Positions 24,846 through 36,378 of a DNA stretch of 64,000 nucleotides are shown here, piece by piece. Every line of letters begins with the position of its first letter. The stretch's first letter is position 1. The notes beneath the pieces are model-generated. The model did no database searches, was not told the DNA's origin, and saw only the letters and a program-made list of their open reading frames with translations. The stretch is from Xenopus tropicalis (taxonomy: Eukaryota > Chordata > Amphibia > Anura > Pipidae), in assembly GCF_000004195.4 (NCBI RefSeq), contig NC_030677.2, positions 175,014,019 to 175,078,018 on the forward strand, in the 5' to 3' direction. Made by a program: the position numbers and the translations under genes.

Positions 24846-24954
24846 CCAGGTAACATACAGGCACAAATTGGAAGGTACAATGCTACTAAACCTGTACCTG
24901 TAAACTACTGCCAAGTTGTAAAGAATATCACTTTAAACTACTAGTATGACATCT

Positions 24955-25711
24955 ATTCTCCATAACTCCTGGAACCTGGGGTTTTTCAGGAAAGACCTTT
25001 CTGCAATTTGGATCACCATAACCAAAATGTTCAAACATTATTAAACCCAATAAGATTGTTTTGCTACTAATATGTATTTATGTGGCTTAGTTGGGATCAA
25101 GTACAAGGTACTGTTTTATTATTACAGAGAAAAAGGAATCATTTTTAAACTTTGAAATGGACTCTATGGGGCTGATTTACTTACCCACGAACGGGTCGAA
25201 TGGAGTCCGATTGCGTTTTTTTCGTAATGATCGGTACTTTGCGATTTTTTCGTATGTTTTGCGATTTTTTCGGATTCTTTACGAATTTTTCGGATCCAAT
25301 ACGATTTTTGCGTAAAAACGCGAGTTTTCCTATCCATTACGAAAGTTGCGTAAAAAGTTGCGCATTTTGCGTAGCGTTAAAACTTACGCGAAAAATGCGC
25401 AACTTTTCGCGTAAGTTTTAACGCTACGAAAAATGCGCAACTTTTTACGCAACTTTCGTAATGGATACGAAAAACTCGCGTTTTTACGCAAAAATCGTAT
25501 TGGTAACGAAAAATTCGTACAGAATCCGAAAAAATCGCAAAACATACGAAAAAATCGCAAAGTAATCGCAAAATGTTCGTTTTCAAGTCGGAACTTTTCC
25601 AATTCGGGTCGGATTCGTGGGTTAGTAAATCAGCCCCTATGGGTGATGGCCTTCCCATAATTCAGACCTTTTTAGATAATGAGTTTTCAGATAAGGAATT
25701 TCAAACCTGTA
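24955..25711 (+). mobile_element. TACAGGTATGGG-type MITE split by a later insert
   Basis: Left part to 25,167 carries GGGGTTTTTCAGGAAAGAC and TTGGGATCAAGTACAAGG; right part from 25,638 carries GATGGCCTTCCCATAATTC and AAACCTGTA. Removing 25,168-25,637 restores the usual order of the family. The left TACAGG terminus is not intact. Confidence 0.75.
25168..25637. mobile_element. GGGGCTGATTTAC-family element, 470-bp palindrome
   Basis: Ends GGGGCTGATTTACTTACCCA and GGGTTAGTAAATCAGCCCC are flanked by TAT (25,165-25,167 and 25,638-25,640), or CTATG by the other reading. The two arms, about 230 bases each, are near-complete inverted copies full of CGAAAAAATCGCAAA; the centre is near GCGCAACTTTTCGCG (25,396-25,410). 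Mirror-image open frames on both strands are artefacts. Confidence 0.85.
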
Positions 25712-25979
25712 CTCCATTTGTCTACAGCCAATGATTTTAGACTCACAATGCACATTATTGTGACCTCTTTTCCCAAAGCTCCCCCAGTACTTTTTTTTTT
25801 TTAATATTTTCCCCTTGCTATTACTAGCAGACAGGTAAAAGTAGACTATTTCCCACATTTTTAAAGAAATGATAAGCAAAATCATCACTCAGTGGAATTC
25901 GTTACACTTACTTGTTAATGAGGTGTAGATTTATCATAAAGCATAAAAGCATCCAATCTGATTACTTCTGTACTGTCAT

Positions 25980-26209
25980 TTATACAACTGCATCACATTT
26001 TTGCTGATAATAGACTGACAGATTTGCTAATATTGCTGTTGACACCAAATCTGTGGGAATGGCTAAGACTGTATGATTATGCTGGATAATTGTGAGTGTC
26101 TCCTGTAGCTCAAGATTGCAGTGTTTCAACTTCTCATTTAATGTTTGGGCTGGACCCCCAACTGTGCTTCTGGTTTTAAGTCTTTGGAGATCTTCTTTAA
26201 TTTCCACTG
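25980..26209 (-). CDS. Candidate terminal exon, unknown protein
   Basis: On the minus strand CCTTTTGCAG, followed at once by another CAG, gives a tandem (NAGNAG) splice acceptor at 26,207-26,214. The frame that follows opens VEIKEDLQRLKTRSTV and ends SVYYQQKCDAVV at a TAA. The stretch LNEKLKHCNLELQETLTII has a leucine-rich, amphipathic coiled-coil look, unlike the composition-driven frames nearby. The same frame stays open upstream to an ATG at 26,363, but that part reads like intron. The pyrimidine tract is weak, no upstream exon is seen and I do not recognise the protein. Confidence 0.3.
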
Positions 26210-26639
26210 CTGCAAAAGGATATATATAGGTGTTTAATTGGCTTTTATTATATCTCCCTTTGAGCTCTCTGCTTTTCTGACATGTTTTGATTGTTTGTAT
26301 CATGTTCAGTGTGTAAAGTTTTAAAGGAATTTTTAGAATATACATTTTAGGTATTTCTTTCATGGCAGCACAGGTTCTTTTAAGGTTCTGAATAACATAA
26401 TATATTGAGTTATAATATTGTGAATTTTAACACATCAGAATAAATATAGAAAATGGTAGAAAGTACAAGGTGTACTTCTTAATTTAATAATATCAGCTAT
26501 AATTTAACAGAGGTTCAAAGAACTGATAACTAATATTCAGCTTGCAACTATATTCCTTTATTTATAAAGCCATTTAATGAGCTTGACAAAAAGTGAAATT
26601 AGTCTACATTAAGATATCAGTAAAACATATCCCAACATC
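26210..26639. other. No gene seen
   Basis: AT-rich; would be intron if the exon candidate just left of it is real. Confidence 0.4.
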
Positions 26640-26647
26640 ATTTAGGG

Positions 26648-26921
26648 CAGTGATCCCCAACCAGTGGTTTGTGCGCAACATGTTGCTCCCCAACCCCTTA
26701 GATGTTGCTCCCAGTGGCCTCAAAGTAGGAAAAAGTTGCATTAAACCCAGTGTAAAGCCAAACGTAGCTTTCTATAGGCTTCCAGTCCACAGAGGGGCTA
26801 CCAAATAGACAATTATAGCTCCTATTTGCACCCCCAGGAACTTTTTCTATGGTTTTGTTGCTCCCCAACACTTTTTCCATTTGAATGTGGCTCACGGTTT
26901 ATAAAAGTTCGGGGATGCCTG
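26648..26921 (-). mobile_element. hAT MITE, CAGGGGTCCCCAACC family
   Basis: The exact 8-bp duplication ATTTAGGG lies at 26,640-26,647 and 26,922-26,929. Ends are CAGTGATCCCCAACC and TTCGGGGATGCCTG. The interior is the reverse of the copy at 8,455 (AACATGTTGCTCCCCAACC, GTTGCTCCCAGTGGCCTC). Confidence 0.9.
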
Positions 26922-26929
26922 ATTTAGGG

Positions 26930-27296
26930 TATGGTCTGTCATGACCTATGACATTTTAGAATACAGAACGGGGGAGTCACATTGCTGTTGACTTTGGCTT
27001 TGGTAAATTAGATTGTAAGTTTCACCAGTGCAACTGTATAAATAAAGTTTAATAACTAACAATGAAATAAATCTACCAGGCCTACAGGATCTGTGTGCTC
27101 AAAAGTGGATGAGAATTATACGTTATAATATATATGGAATAGGGGTAAATTTTTTTTTTATTTAAATTGCATTGATCTCTAGACTTCAGGCAATCTATCA
27201 AAAGCTACAGTACATAAATACATTTAAATAGTATGTGCGTATAACTTTATAATTGATTCCTTTTTTTGTGGTTCCATTAGGGAATGTTGGCGGGGT

Positions 27297-27327
<31 letters not shown>

Positions 27328-29235
27328 GGTCAGAGACATCACATTTTCTTTCTCACTTTACATTTTAGTGTTCCTATTTTCTCTAATGTTGTCTGAGGGG
27401 AAACTAAGTCAAAATGCTGTTGTAGCAAATTGGTGTCCATTTCATTTTTGACTAATGAACACCTGTGGAGTAGCTTTCCCAAAGCAGAATGGCCATATAA
27501 CACAATGACAATGGATGAATGTCTTAAAGTGAGACTGTAACCTGCTGAAGGGTTCTTGTTTTAGAATTAGAGTCTATATACAGTATGTTAGAAGCAATGG
27601 TGTGGGGGAGTGTAATGCCTGTGATGGCCAGAACCTCCTCTTAGTGATATTGTTATATTCTCAAGGCCTGTATATATGGCAAATAAGATCCTTGACTATA
27701 TTCTTTTTCTTTTTGCGTAATCAACTGTAGTACAGTTACTTTATCCACATTGACCAATAGGACAGTTGATAATGTTGTTCAGATGCAAAACATCTTCATT
27801 TGAAAAAAATAAATAAAAATCTGGCCCTTTTGAGACCAGTATGAAAGAACCACTGCATATAGCACCTTCAAGAAGATTATTTTTTAAATAACAGGCTTTT
27901 GCTCCTAACTGAATGCCCTGGGCAACCTGTGGAACCACTAATGAGAAACATTGAGACAATTTGCCGTTCCTGCCAACAGTTTGTCATTAATACTAATTAG
28001 GCTGATATTATATCATGTCCGGAACTGCAATTTATGACACATTTTACAAAATATTGAAATTTGGACACCTAATAAAAAAAGAAATAATGGGCAATTTTCT
28101 AGTTGTACTAACTCAGCAAATAATCAAGATATTTCATAAAATTTTTGTGCCAAAAATTCCATGATTTTTCCCTCCCTACATTCATAGCTCAGTAACTATT
28201 GATTCTCTATGTTCTTGACCAGCCCGATGAAGCAATCTACAGTTCTTCATGCAGATACAATTTCAAATGAGATATATGAAAATAGTCAAATATATCAAGT
28301 CCATCCTCTTTTTAAGTTTATATTAAAGTCATATTTTAATAAACTCTGTTAAAACACCACTTGATATAAAAAGAGATGAAACAAATTTCATTTAGACCAG
28401 CATATCCACCGTGCATGAAAAGGTCTAAAAATAAAGGTTTAATAAGAAATCTAACTAAGGGTCATCAACACTTCAATATCACTTCAGGCAATATAGGAAC
28501 GATTCTTACACTGGATAAATATATTACACTATCAGATCTCAAACAGACCGTCTGAATAAAGAAATGTATGCATTCGTACAATTGTAAGAGCCATGTATCA
28601 GCATAGCCATTAAAGTAAATCCGCATTGGGGGGTTGTTATGTTTGATCTGTTAGCTCCACCTAGGGGCAAAAAAACACAGACTTAGAATCTTGTCATCTT
28701 TTTAAACAATCTACAAAACAATAGATTCAGTTTTTGAATGTTTAGATTAATACGTTTCCATTCGAACTGTATTTTTTTTTCCAGTTTAGAGACAATTACG
28801 AGCAGAACTGGCTTCATTAACAAGCTGCTTTCAAATGAATTAAAACTCTGTTTTCATTTGCCAACATCGTGGCATCTTTCATGCCAGTAATTAACAAGTA
28901 TAGTATGTACGAACATAGAAAGTCTCACAAAATGTTATCACTGTCACAGTTGGAGCTGACATTTGAAATTTTAAATTCCCTAATTGGCTACTAAACTGTT
29001 TTAGCGCTGTCCACTTTAATGTTAGAGACACACAGAGAAAAAGAGATTTTAATATGTTCTTTTTACACCTCAGTGAGAATGCCTTATAATTGCCTCCTAC
29101 AAATGGTGGGTAGGCATAGTCTTCTGTATACTGTTTTGCTATGCTTAGCATATCTGAGATACATAGACCTGAGTATAGCTATAGGGAATGCTGTGTTATT
29201 GGTATAAACAGGTTGACTTAAGCAGGGAAGGAGTG
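26930..29235. other. No gene seen; one G30 run
   Basis: AT-rich with short open frames only, apart from the homopolymer at 27,297-27,326. Confidence 0.5.
27297..27326 (+). repeat. Uninterrupted run of 30 G
   Basis: Thirty consecutive G residues follow GGCGGGGT and precede TGGTCAG. Such tracts form quadruplexes and are length-unstable; the exact length may also be affected by sequencing. Confidence 0.9.
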
Positions 29236-29448
29236 GTATGTATGTATGTATGTATGTATAACTTTATTTATAAAGCGCCACAAGGGTACGCAGTGCTGTA
29301 CAATCTTACAAAATACAAAATTACACACAGGGAGGACAAGTGTTATCATAATTACAATAAATATATATAAATCCACAGGGAATAAGTGCCATGTGGTATG
29401 AGACACAGTAGGAAGGAGGTCCCTGCCCCGTAGAGCTTACAATCTACA
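29236..29448 (-). repeat. Retroposon 3' tail with (ATAC)n end
   Basis: Second copy of the family at 24,631. It is closer to intact: on the minus strand CTCTACGGGGCAGGGACC, CATACCACATGGCAC, TGTACAGCACTGCGTACCC, TTGTGGCGCTTTATAAATAA, then (ATAC)n. Confidence 0.62.
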
Positions 29449-29895
29449 AGCAAACTGTAGTTTACTTAATAATCCAGTTTATAAGTACACTTTTAGTGAA
29501 ATATATAAAATTTGAACTGTAAAGTACTATTCGTTGTTCTATGTAGAGCCTAAAAGTATTCACTATATCTTACCATTTCTTGCTGTATATTTTTTCTCTT
29601 TTAATGTTAAAGGTCAAGGTTTTTTCGGGACATTTCATATAGCCGTTTTGATATGGGGTCATATGTTCACTGCCCTTCTGCTTCTAGAATTAATCCTGCA
29701 CCTTGTATGGGGCTTCACACTGGTAATTGGGCCTGGAGATATCCACATGAGCAAGACACTAGATAGAGCAGTACATCAGATTTATAGAGAAATACAGTCA
29801 GAAGTTTTGTATTTATGTAAAAAGAAAAAAATCTGTCAAGATGCAGCAGCTGTAATAGCCATCCACACCATTATCATATCTTATTAAAAATATTA
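29449..29895. other. No gene recognised
   Basis: A 117-codon plus-strand frame (29,534-29,887) has hydrophobic stretches but no domain, and no splice or start context supports it. Confidence 0.4.
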
Positions 29896-30190
29896 TACAG
29901 GTATGGGATCCATTATCCAGAAACCTGATATCCAAAAAGTTGGAAATTACAGGAGGGCCATATTTATTTAAATAATTTAAATTTGTAAAAATTATTTCTT
30001 TTTTCTCCTTTGCCTTGTACTTGATCCCAACTAAAGATATTATTAATCCATATTGGAGGCGAAACAATCCTATTGGGTTTAAATTATTTTTTTATTAGAT
30101 TTAAGGTGTGGAGATTCTAATTACTGAAAGACCCCTTATCTGTAAAACTCCAGGCCCCAAGCATTCTGGATAACAGGTCCCATATCTGTA
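29896..30190 (-). mobile_element. TACAGGTATGGG-type MITE
   Basis: It runs from TACAGGTATGGGATCCATTA to GGTCCCATATCTGTA, with landmarks CTTGTACTTGATCCCAACTA and CCCAAGCATTCTGGATAACA. Confidence 0.88.
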
Positions 30191-30912
30191 CTGGGCTATA
30201 AATGCAGCACATACAATCATGTATAAACCCAGTGTACCAAACTGCAGGGATGTATTATATAAAACCTTGACATTAAGGGGTGATTTTTTGTCTCTGTATC
30301 AACATATTGTCTCTATATATACTGCTATCGCAAAATGGTATTTTGGAACATTTATACATTTTCATGAGTTTCTTTCTCTTTAGAATTTTATATATGAAAT
30401 CTATGTGATGCTTCATTTAATTAAGTAGGAAACGCTTCCCTGGTAACTTAGTTATCTGACAGAGTAATTCCCTAATGTGTTTATTTTAGCCTTACAATAC
30501 AAAGCTAAGAAAAGTATCCCCTTCTGGAGAAAATAAAGTGCTCGGTATATGGGGAATTTGCTTCACTAATGAGATCCACAAGTGGGATGAGTTTGGTTAT
30601 GAAGTTTATCTATGGATTCTATTAAGAAATGGTCTACTGGCAATGGGTTTCACTTTGATGAAGTTATTCTTTTATCAAGTTTGCCAATGTCCCAAGTAAA
30701 ACATATATCTGGTTTTCTTTCTGAAAATTTGTTCTACAGCATTTTATAAATGATTTCATGAACTGTGATATAATTGCAGCAATTATAAATATCCATTCCA
30801 TTCTACTATTTGTAGGTGGTTTTGTTAAGCTTGGTAAGAGATAAAATATGTAATAAATCAAGTGCACTAATAACCCTACAAGTTAATCTGATCATTAAAA
30901 GCAGTGGTACTC
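30191..30912. other. No gene seen
   Basis: AT-rich with short open frames; nothing recognised. Confidence 0.5.
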
Positions 30913-30915
30913 CAA

Positions 30916-31629
30916 GGGGCACATTCATCAAAGTACAACTGGTCCGAATACAAACATTTTTAAAGGTTACGACTTTTGCGTATTTTCGGCGACTTTTTCA
31001 TAGATTTGCATGACTTTTTTGTACTTTGCGACAAAAAGTGTGCCAAAGTCGTATTGTTGCGCCAAGTACAAAAGTTTCAGATTCATTCAAGCTTCGGTAT
31101 CGTGACTTTCCTTGGGCCAGATTGGAGCTGCAGAGTGCCATTGAGCCCTATGGGAGACTTTCCTTGGGCCAGGTTGGAGCTGCAGAGTGCCATTGAGCCC
31201 TATGGGAGACTTTCCTTGGGCCAGGTTGGAGCTGCAGAGTGCCATTGAGCCCTATGGGAGACTTTCCTTGGGCCAGGTTGGAGCTGCAGAGTGCCATTGA
31301 GCCCTATGGGAGACTTTTCTTGGGCCAGATTGGAGCTGCAGAGTGCCATTGAGCTCCTTGGAGCTGGAGAGAGCTTTCCTTGAGCCTATGGGCAGCTGCA
31401 GAGTGCCAGGAGGCCTTGCCATTTTGAGGACTTGGAGCAGAGATATGAGAAGAGAGATCTATTTTTCAGCTGCAGAGTTTGAGCCCTAGATTGCAGAGTC
31501 TTTTTCGTATTTTGAAATACAAATTTTTCATACTTTAAAAAGTAAAATAAAAAAAATATAGTTTTTGATACGATTTTTTGTATTGTGCTTTTTAAATGTA
31601 CGAAAATCGTACTTTCATAAATCTGCCCC
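30916..31629. mobile_element. GGGGCACATTCATCAAA element, 714 bp
   Basis: The ends GGGGCACATTCATCAAAGTA and TTTCATAAATCTGCCCC are imperfect inverted repeats flanked by CAA (30,913-30,915 and 31,630-31,632), or CCAAG by the alternative reading. That ambiguity is the same as in the elements at 22,524 and 25,168. The middle holds a 52-bp tandem array. No transposase frame. Confidence 0.72.
31111..31420 (+). repeat. 52-bp tandem array
   Basis: Units start at 31,111, 31,163, 31,215, 31,267 and 31,319, exactly 52 bases apart, each with CTTGGGCCAGGTTGGAGCTG then CAGAGTGCCATTGAGCCCTA. A degenerate stretch follows to about 31,420. One diverged single unit lies within the element at 22,524-23,085 (near 22,763-22,815). 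The apparent repetitive protein is a by-product. Confidence 0.95.
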
Positions 31630-31632
31630 CAA

Positions 31633-32512
31633 GTGTGGGGCTGTACAATTGGCCAGGCTTGGAGCAGTGACAAGGGTTCCCAGAAGAATACATAGTGAAA
31701 ATGGTCTTTTGCTCTTATACTGTAGATATACATGAAATCCCAGCTTAAAGTTTAGTTCAGGTGAGATTTGGGGTGAATATGTATTTGCTGTGCTAGACAT
31801 TTTTAAAACTATACACAAAGGTTATGGCTCCACCACAAATAATCAAAGCTCATTTGGCTGTAGATTCCAGGTGTCTGTGTACCACCCTTAAAGTGTAACC
31901 AATTCAATGAGAAAGAACCAAACAGCTCCAAGCAGTAATTAGCAAACTGCAGTGCTTTTTATTAGCAGTGTAAGCACGCTACATGTTTCGGGCAGAGTCC
32001 TTTCATTAATTCTTAAAACTAAGACTGAATGACTAATTCATCAGTATTTTCCTATATCCTATATCCTATATCTGTACTTATTTTTATAAACTAAGAGGGA
32101 ACCTGACCAAAGGGCATTCAAGGAGGACATGAACTGAAAAAGCTTGGCAATCACTTCTTAAGTGGGGTTCTGCTATGAGAGATAATAAAGTATTAATAAG
32201 CCTGAAAAGTCATTGGTAAAATATATTCTAAGGTACAAGGTCTTTCCACCCTAAGAAGTATTAGTGCTGCCTGATCCTTTCCTAGGCAATGTAACATTAA
32301 ATGCATTTAAACATTTCTTTAAACAAGTTGTATCTCAGTAAGGTTTCTGGTTATCAGGAATATAAGATGCTGCAAGGCCAAAAAGGTTCAACATGAGAAA
32401 CTAAATAATACCTCTAAGGATATTTTAGTGTTGCTTCCAGGCTAACAGCACAGATAAATAACTGCATAGTCTGATATGTTGCATCATAACAGAGTTGCTC
32501 TTGACAAAAAGA
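31633..32512. other. No gene seen
   Basis: CACGCTACATGTTTCGGGC near 31,976-31,994 resembles a motif common in vertebrate interspersed repeats. A heptamer CTATATC is repeated at 32,051-32,072. Confidence 0.4.
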
Positions 32513-32981
32513 ACATGACTTGGGCAGGGACAAATACCTGCCTTTTGCCCCAAACTACTGGCCTAGAAATAATCACCACTTACAGCTTGTCCTTCGATTG
32601 GAAAATATATTGGCCACAGCTTTATTACATAACATAAGCAATAAAATGCATAATCATAAATATAAATAACAAGTAAATAATAACAGTATTAACAAGTATA
32701 TTAACAAATACTTAACAGTAATCCTTCGAGCTCTGAAGTCCCCGGCAATGGACCAAACTAAGTGCATGACAACCGTACCGGCCACGAGCCTCTTGTGCCT
32801 TCCAGCATGGTGGGTACGGAGGGTTGCATGCTTCAACCAAAGTATCAATATAACGTAACACCTCCCAGAGACCCATCGCTCTTAGAGAGGAAACATCCAG
32901 AACCATGTCCCATTGAACAAGTGGGACATGCTAAACTCGGCACTGCCAACAAAATCTATCTCTATTGCCAGGGACCCGCAG
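32513..32981 (-). mobile_element. Dispersed retroelement 3' end (DIRS-like?), copy 1
   Basis: It aligns along its length with 38,640-39,113. Read on the minus strand a frame with GLWEVLRYIDTLVEACN and YGCHALSLVHC is kept in both copies, followed by a stop, an AT-rich tail and a poly(A) signal in TAATAAAGCTGTGGCC. That tail resembles the 3' ends of Xenopus DIRS elements as I remember them; this is the basis for the tentative class. Copy 1 has both silent and replacement differences. Confidence 0.5.
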
Positions 32982-34172
32982 CTTGAATGTATGTAGAGGG
33001 GGATAGGGGTTACCAGCAACATTACAGTCTATTTATTATATGCTGTGGGACCTCTTGGGATGCGAGTACTGAGAGAGAATAAAATGTTACTGATTTTTTG
33101 TTTCCATTATCTTTGGTTTTCAGTTGAAACCGTGGCACTCTGGATAATCCCACCATGAATAAACAAGGCTGAGTGGATTTCACAAGGGATATTACAAGAT
33201 CAAAAGTGTATATACAACTGTAACTAAATGTTGCTCTAGTATGTGCAGTATGCTGATAAAAAAGAGCCTTGTCATTGAAATCTCACAGTATCATCTACTA
33301 ATGGATACAAATGCCTTAGTGATTGACAACTTTATAACTGATTAGCCCCCCCCCGCAAAAAAAAATATTAATTACCTAAATCTCCGTGCTCTGTGTCCAG
33401 AAACATAGGAGGAGTCAACATTTCTCCTGGAGCATAGATGGATGACTTGTGCCTTGGGAAATCTTACAGATCTTTCTGAAATGGGGAGTGCTGAAAATGA
33501 GAAGGCCCTTGTCTTATATTATTGCTGTTGTCTTTTCTTAATTAATTGATTTATATCATGAATAAAGTAGCAGCTTAATAGCTTAGAATGAAATAAGCTA
33601 GTTTTTTCGCCATCAGCAGCAAGGTCGGGTCGCCAAGTGGTCAGTACAAGTTTTGAGTTAAAATGTAAAGATTCATAAGAAATATAGGTATCAGGAATAT
33701 CTAAATATTCCACTCTAGGTTTGGAATATACAGTATAAAAATAAACCTTATATACTGTGTATTTTGAAAAGGCGCGTGTATGCATTAATACTCAATTTTT
33801 TTTTTCTTTTAACTGAATTTCACACGTGAGAAATGTCACAAAATATTCAGCAGTATCTATCATTTGTCACTTGAGTTTTCTTTGAGTGTGATAATTGCAG
33901 AGAATTTTTTTTCAAGTTGCACAGGTTTCTCAGATATTAATGACAACAATGACATACAGTTTTTTGTATACCTTTTGGCTTAAAAAAAATAGGATGAAAA
34001 ACTAAATTTAGATAGTTTGCTAAGATGCCTACAAAATAATTATTTAACAACATTTTTAAAAACAGATTGTGATAAATAATAGGATAAAAAAAATACTGGG
34101 ATTGTCTCAGATGCTATCAAATACCTAATATTTACAAAAGTACAAATGTCCTTTATGCATTTCAATAAATAT
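32982..34172. other. No gene seen
   Basis: AT-rich. An 88-codon minus-strand frame (33,519-33,785) has no features. Confidence 0.45.
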
Positions 34173-34430
34173 TACAGGTATGGCAGGATGCTCACCCCAA
34201 CCTGGGGTTTTAAGATAAGTAGTCTTTCTGTAATTTGGATCTTCATACTTTTAGTCTGCTAAAACATGTAAATATTGAATAAACCCAATAGGTTGTTTTG
34301 CCTCCAATAAGGATTAAATATATCTTAGCTGGGATGAAATAATTTTCAAAATTATTTGCTTAAAATGAGGTCTATGGGAGATGACCTTCCCATAATTCCA
34401 AGATTTTTGGTTAATGGGTTTCCATATTAC
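34173..34430 (+). mobile_element. TACAGGTATGGG-type MITE, right end worn
   Basis: It starts TACAGGTATGGCAGGATGCT and keeps TGTAATTTGGATCTTCATAC and GTCTATGGGAGATGACC. The closing CCTGTA is lost. Confidence 0.75.
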
Positions 34431-35322
34431 AGAGACTGTTCTGTGTAGCTCAGTTGCAAACAGGACTTGGAAAAAATGCAGCTTAATTTGACTTCCTTGC
34501 TGCATTTGCAAACCTCTTGTACAACTGGATACTTGGTTTAAATCATCTCTAACCTTCTCTAAAACTGCCAAATGGTACACGACTTGACTTGCTAAATACC
34601 TAATGCCCACAGGTATAAATCTTCATTAGTGTCGGGCAGGGAGGACCACACAACTGTTGGTATTGTATTATAATTGCAGACTTTTCACTTTCGAAAAATG
34701 CTGTATTTTATTCAGTAATGTGCTGCCAATACTTAATAAAGCAGTCATGTTATATAGACTTTGTGCCTTTCAACAATGCTTATAAGGAAAAGAAAAATGG
34801 GGGAAAAGGACTTTATTTCTGTTGTACAGACAAAGGATGTTTGCTGTGTAGTCTCAGTAACACACACACACACACACTGCATATGTTTGTAACTAAAGTT
34901 CTCTGTGGTGCATCTATTATGTATGTATGTACCTTATGTAAGTGGATTGATTTACCTCATTGAAATTCCTAACTGAGAATATCTGGGTGCTCCTGCAGTG
35001 ATTGCATATTGCTCATGCTGTTATAAAGACATCTTAACTGGTATGTCTCGCTTTAAATGCTCAATTGCTTGCTCTCAAGTAGTTTATATCAGCTGGAATG
35101 CCCCAAAGTACTTAAAACAAATATTTTTGAGGATACAGTGTTAGATGAGTTTGTTTTTCTCAAAGACATCTGAAAGGCTCATGGTAATTTTCAAAGTGTT
35201 CACTGAATACATTTGGAGTTTGAGAAGTTCGTGGCATAAAAATAAAATATTTAACCAATGGAGACAGTAACTGCAGAAAGATTAACTGACATAATGTATC
35301 TGAAGACATAAATGAATTGTAG
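34431..35322. other. No gene seen
   Basis: Contains an (AC)n run at about 34,860-34,877; nothing else was recognised. Confidence 0.5.
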
Positions 35323-35655
35323 TACAGGTATAGGACCCGTTATCCAGGATGCTCGGGTCCAAGGGTATTCCGGATAAGGGTCTTTCCGTAATTTGGATCT
35401 CCATACCATAAGTCTACTAAAACAAATCAATAAAACATTAATTAAACCCAATAAGATTGTTTTGCATCCAATAAGGATTATTTATATCTTAGTTGGGATC
35501 AAGTACAAGGTTCTTTTTTATTACTGCAGAAAAAAATTATATCAGTTTTAAAGTTCTGAATTATTTGATTAAAATGGAGTCTCTGGGACACAGGCTTTCT
35601 GTAATTCTGAGCTTTCTGGATAATGGGTTTCCGGATAAGGGATCCAGTACCTGTA
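35323..35655 (+). mobile_element. TACAGGTATGGG-type MITE, near complete
   Basis: The ends TACAGGTATAGGACCCGTTA and GGATCCAGTACCTGTA are inverted repeats. The interior includes CCGTAATTTGGATCTCCATA, TAGTTGGGATCAAGTACAAG and TCTGGATAATGGGTTTCCGG. At 333 bp it is the fullest copy in the window. Confidence 0.9.
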
Positions 35656-36000
35656 TATGTCAACCAACCTGAAACATGACTATTAGTTTTATCAAACAGC
35701 TAAGGCGTGTTATTGACTCATTCAGTGTTAGAAGAATACAGTGTATGAGAGACGTAAGTCATACAAATACTTATCTAATAAACTACTAATTATATAATTG
35801 TAATGAACATTCTTTCTTTAGAACCTTCAAGATTTTTTTTTAAATATATAAGTCTTAAAAATTTGGATTTGAAAACTTGAAAATTGTCACAGAAGATGCT
35901 TAAAAAAACATGATTTTCCATGATTTTCTAAACTTCTGTGATCTAAGAAACCTTACATTTTTCTAATTTCTGATTTCTAATTTTATTAAATCCAGCCCTA
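35656..36000. other. No gene seen
   Basis: AT-rich; nothing recognised. Confidence 0.45.
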
Positions 36001-36214
36001 AAATTGGGCGTGTCAAAAACAGGCGCAGTTGTGCAGAAAAAAAAAAAAGACGCGTGACAAAAAAAAGACACGGGCTACAAAAAGAGACGCGTGACTTGAC
36101 GCACAACTAATTTTTCCGCAGCAAATTTCCGCACAAGTTTTGCGAAGCAATTCGCCAATGGTGAAATGTGATAATTCGCTGCAAAGAAAAATTCTCCAGT
36201 TGGGCAGGTTTTAT

Positions 36215-36262
36215 ACAGACATAAAAGGTTGAACTTGATGGACGTATATTTTTTTTAAACCT
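36215..36262 (+). repeat. CR1 3' end fragment
   Basis: GGTTGAACTTGATGGACGTA followed by a T run and AAACCTAA matches the 3' end of the CR1 copies at 40.65 and 60.2 kb, in plus orientation. It lacks the CATAGTAA tail. Confidence 0.65.
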
Positions 36263-36278
36263 AAGTTAATGTAGGAGT

Positions 36279-36355
36279 TATGTAATAAAAGGCACTAACT
36301 TTGCTCAGGAGCACTTACTCGTAGCAACCAATCAGTAGGTAGAATTTACTTGTTT
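36279..36355. repeat. Half copy of the AATAAAA palindrome
   Basis: It carries TGTAATAAAAGGCACTAACT and CAACCAATCAGTAGGTAGAA, matching 4,985-5,132 and 49,632-49,745. Confidence 0.6.
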
Positions 36356-36378
36356 TGCGACAGATTCCCTCATCACTA

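Larger units (their letters stand above)
36001..36378. mobile_element. Mosaic hAT relic, TAGTGATGAGGG end
   Basis: The left part has GACGCGTGACAAAAAAAAGA-like repeats and AATTCGCTGCAAAGAAAA. The right end CGACAGATTCCCTCATCACT resembles the closing end of the TAGTGATGGGC family (55,158). Inside are a CR1 tail fragment (36,215-36,262) and half of the AATAAAA palindrome (36,279-36,355). No left end or duplication was found. Confidence 0.4.

Noticed and set aside
29534..29887. Membrane protein exon
   Set aside because: Hydrophobic runs only; no start context, splice signals or domain.
30976..31248. Repetitive 90-codon protein
   Set aside because: It is the 52-bp tandem array; the period is not a multiple of three, so the frame changes from unit to unit.
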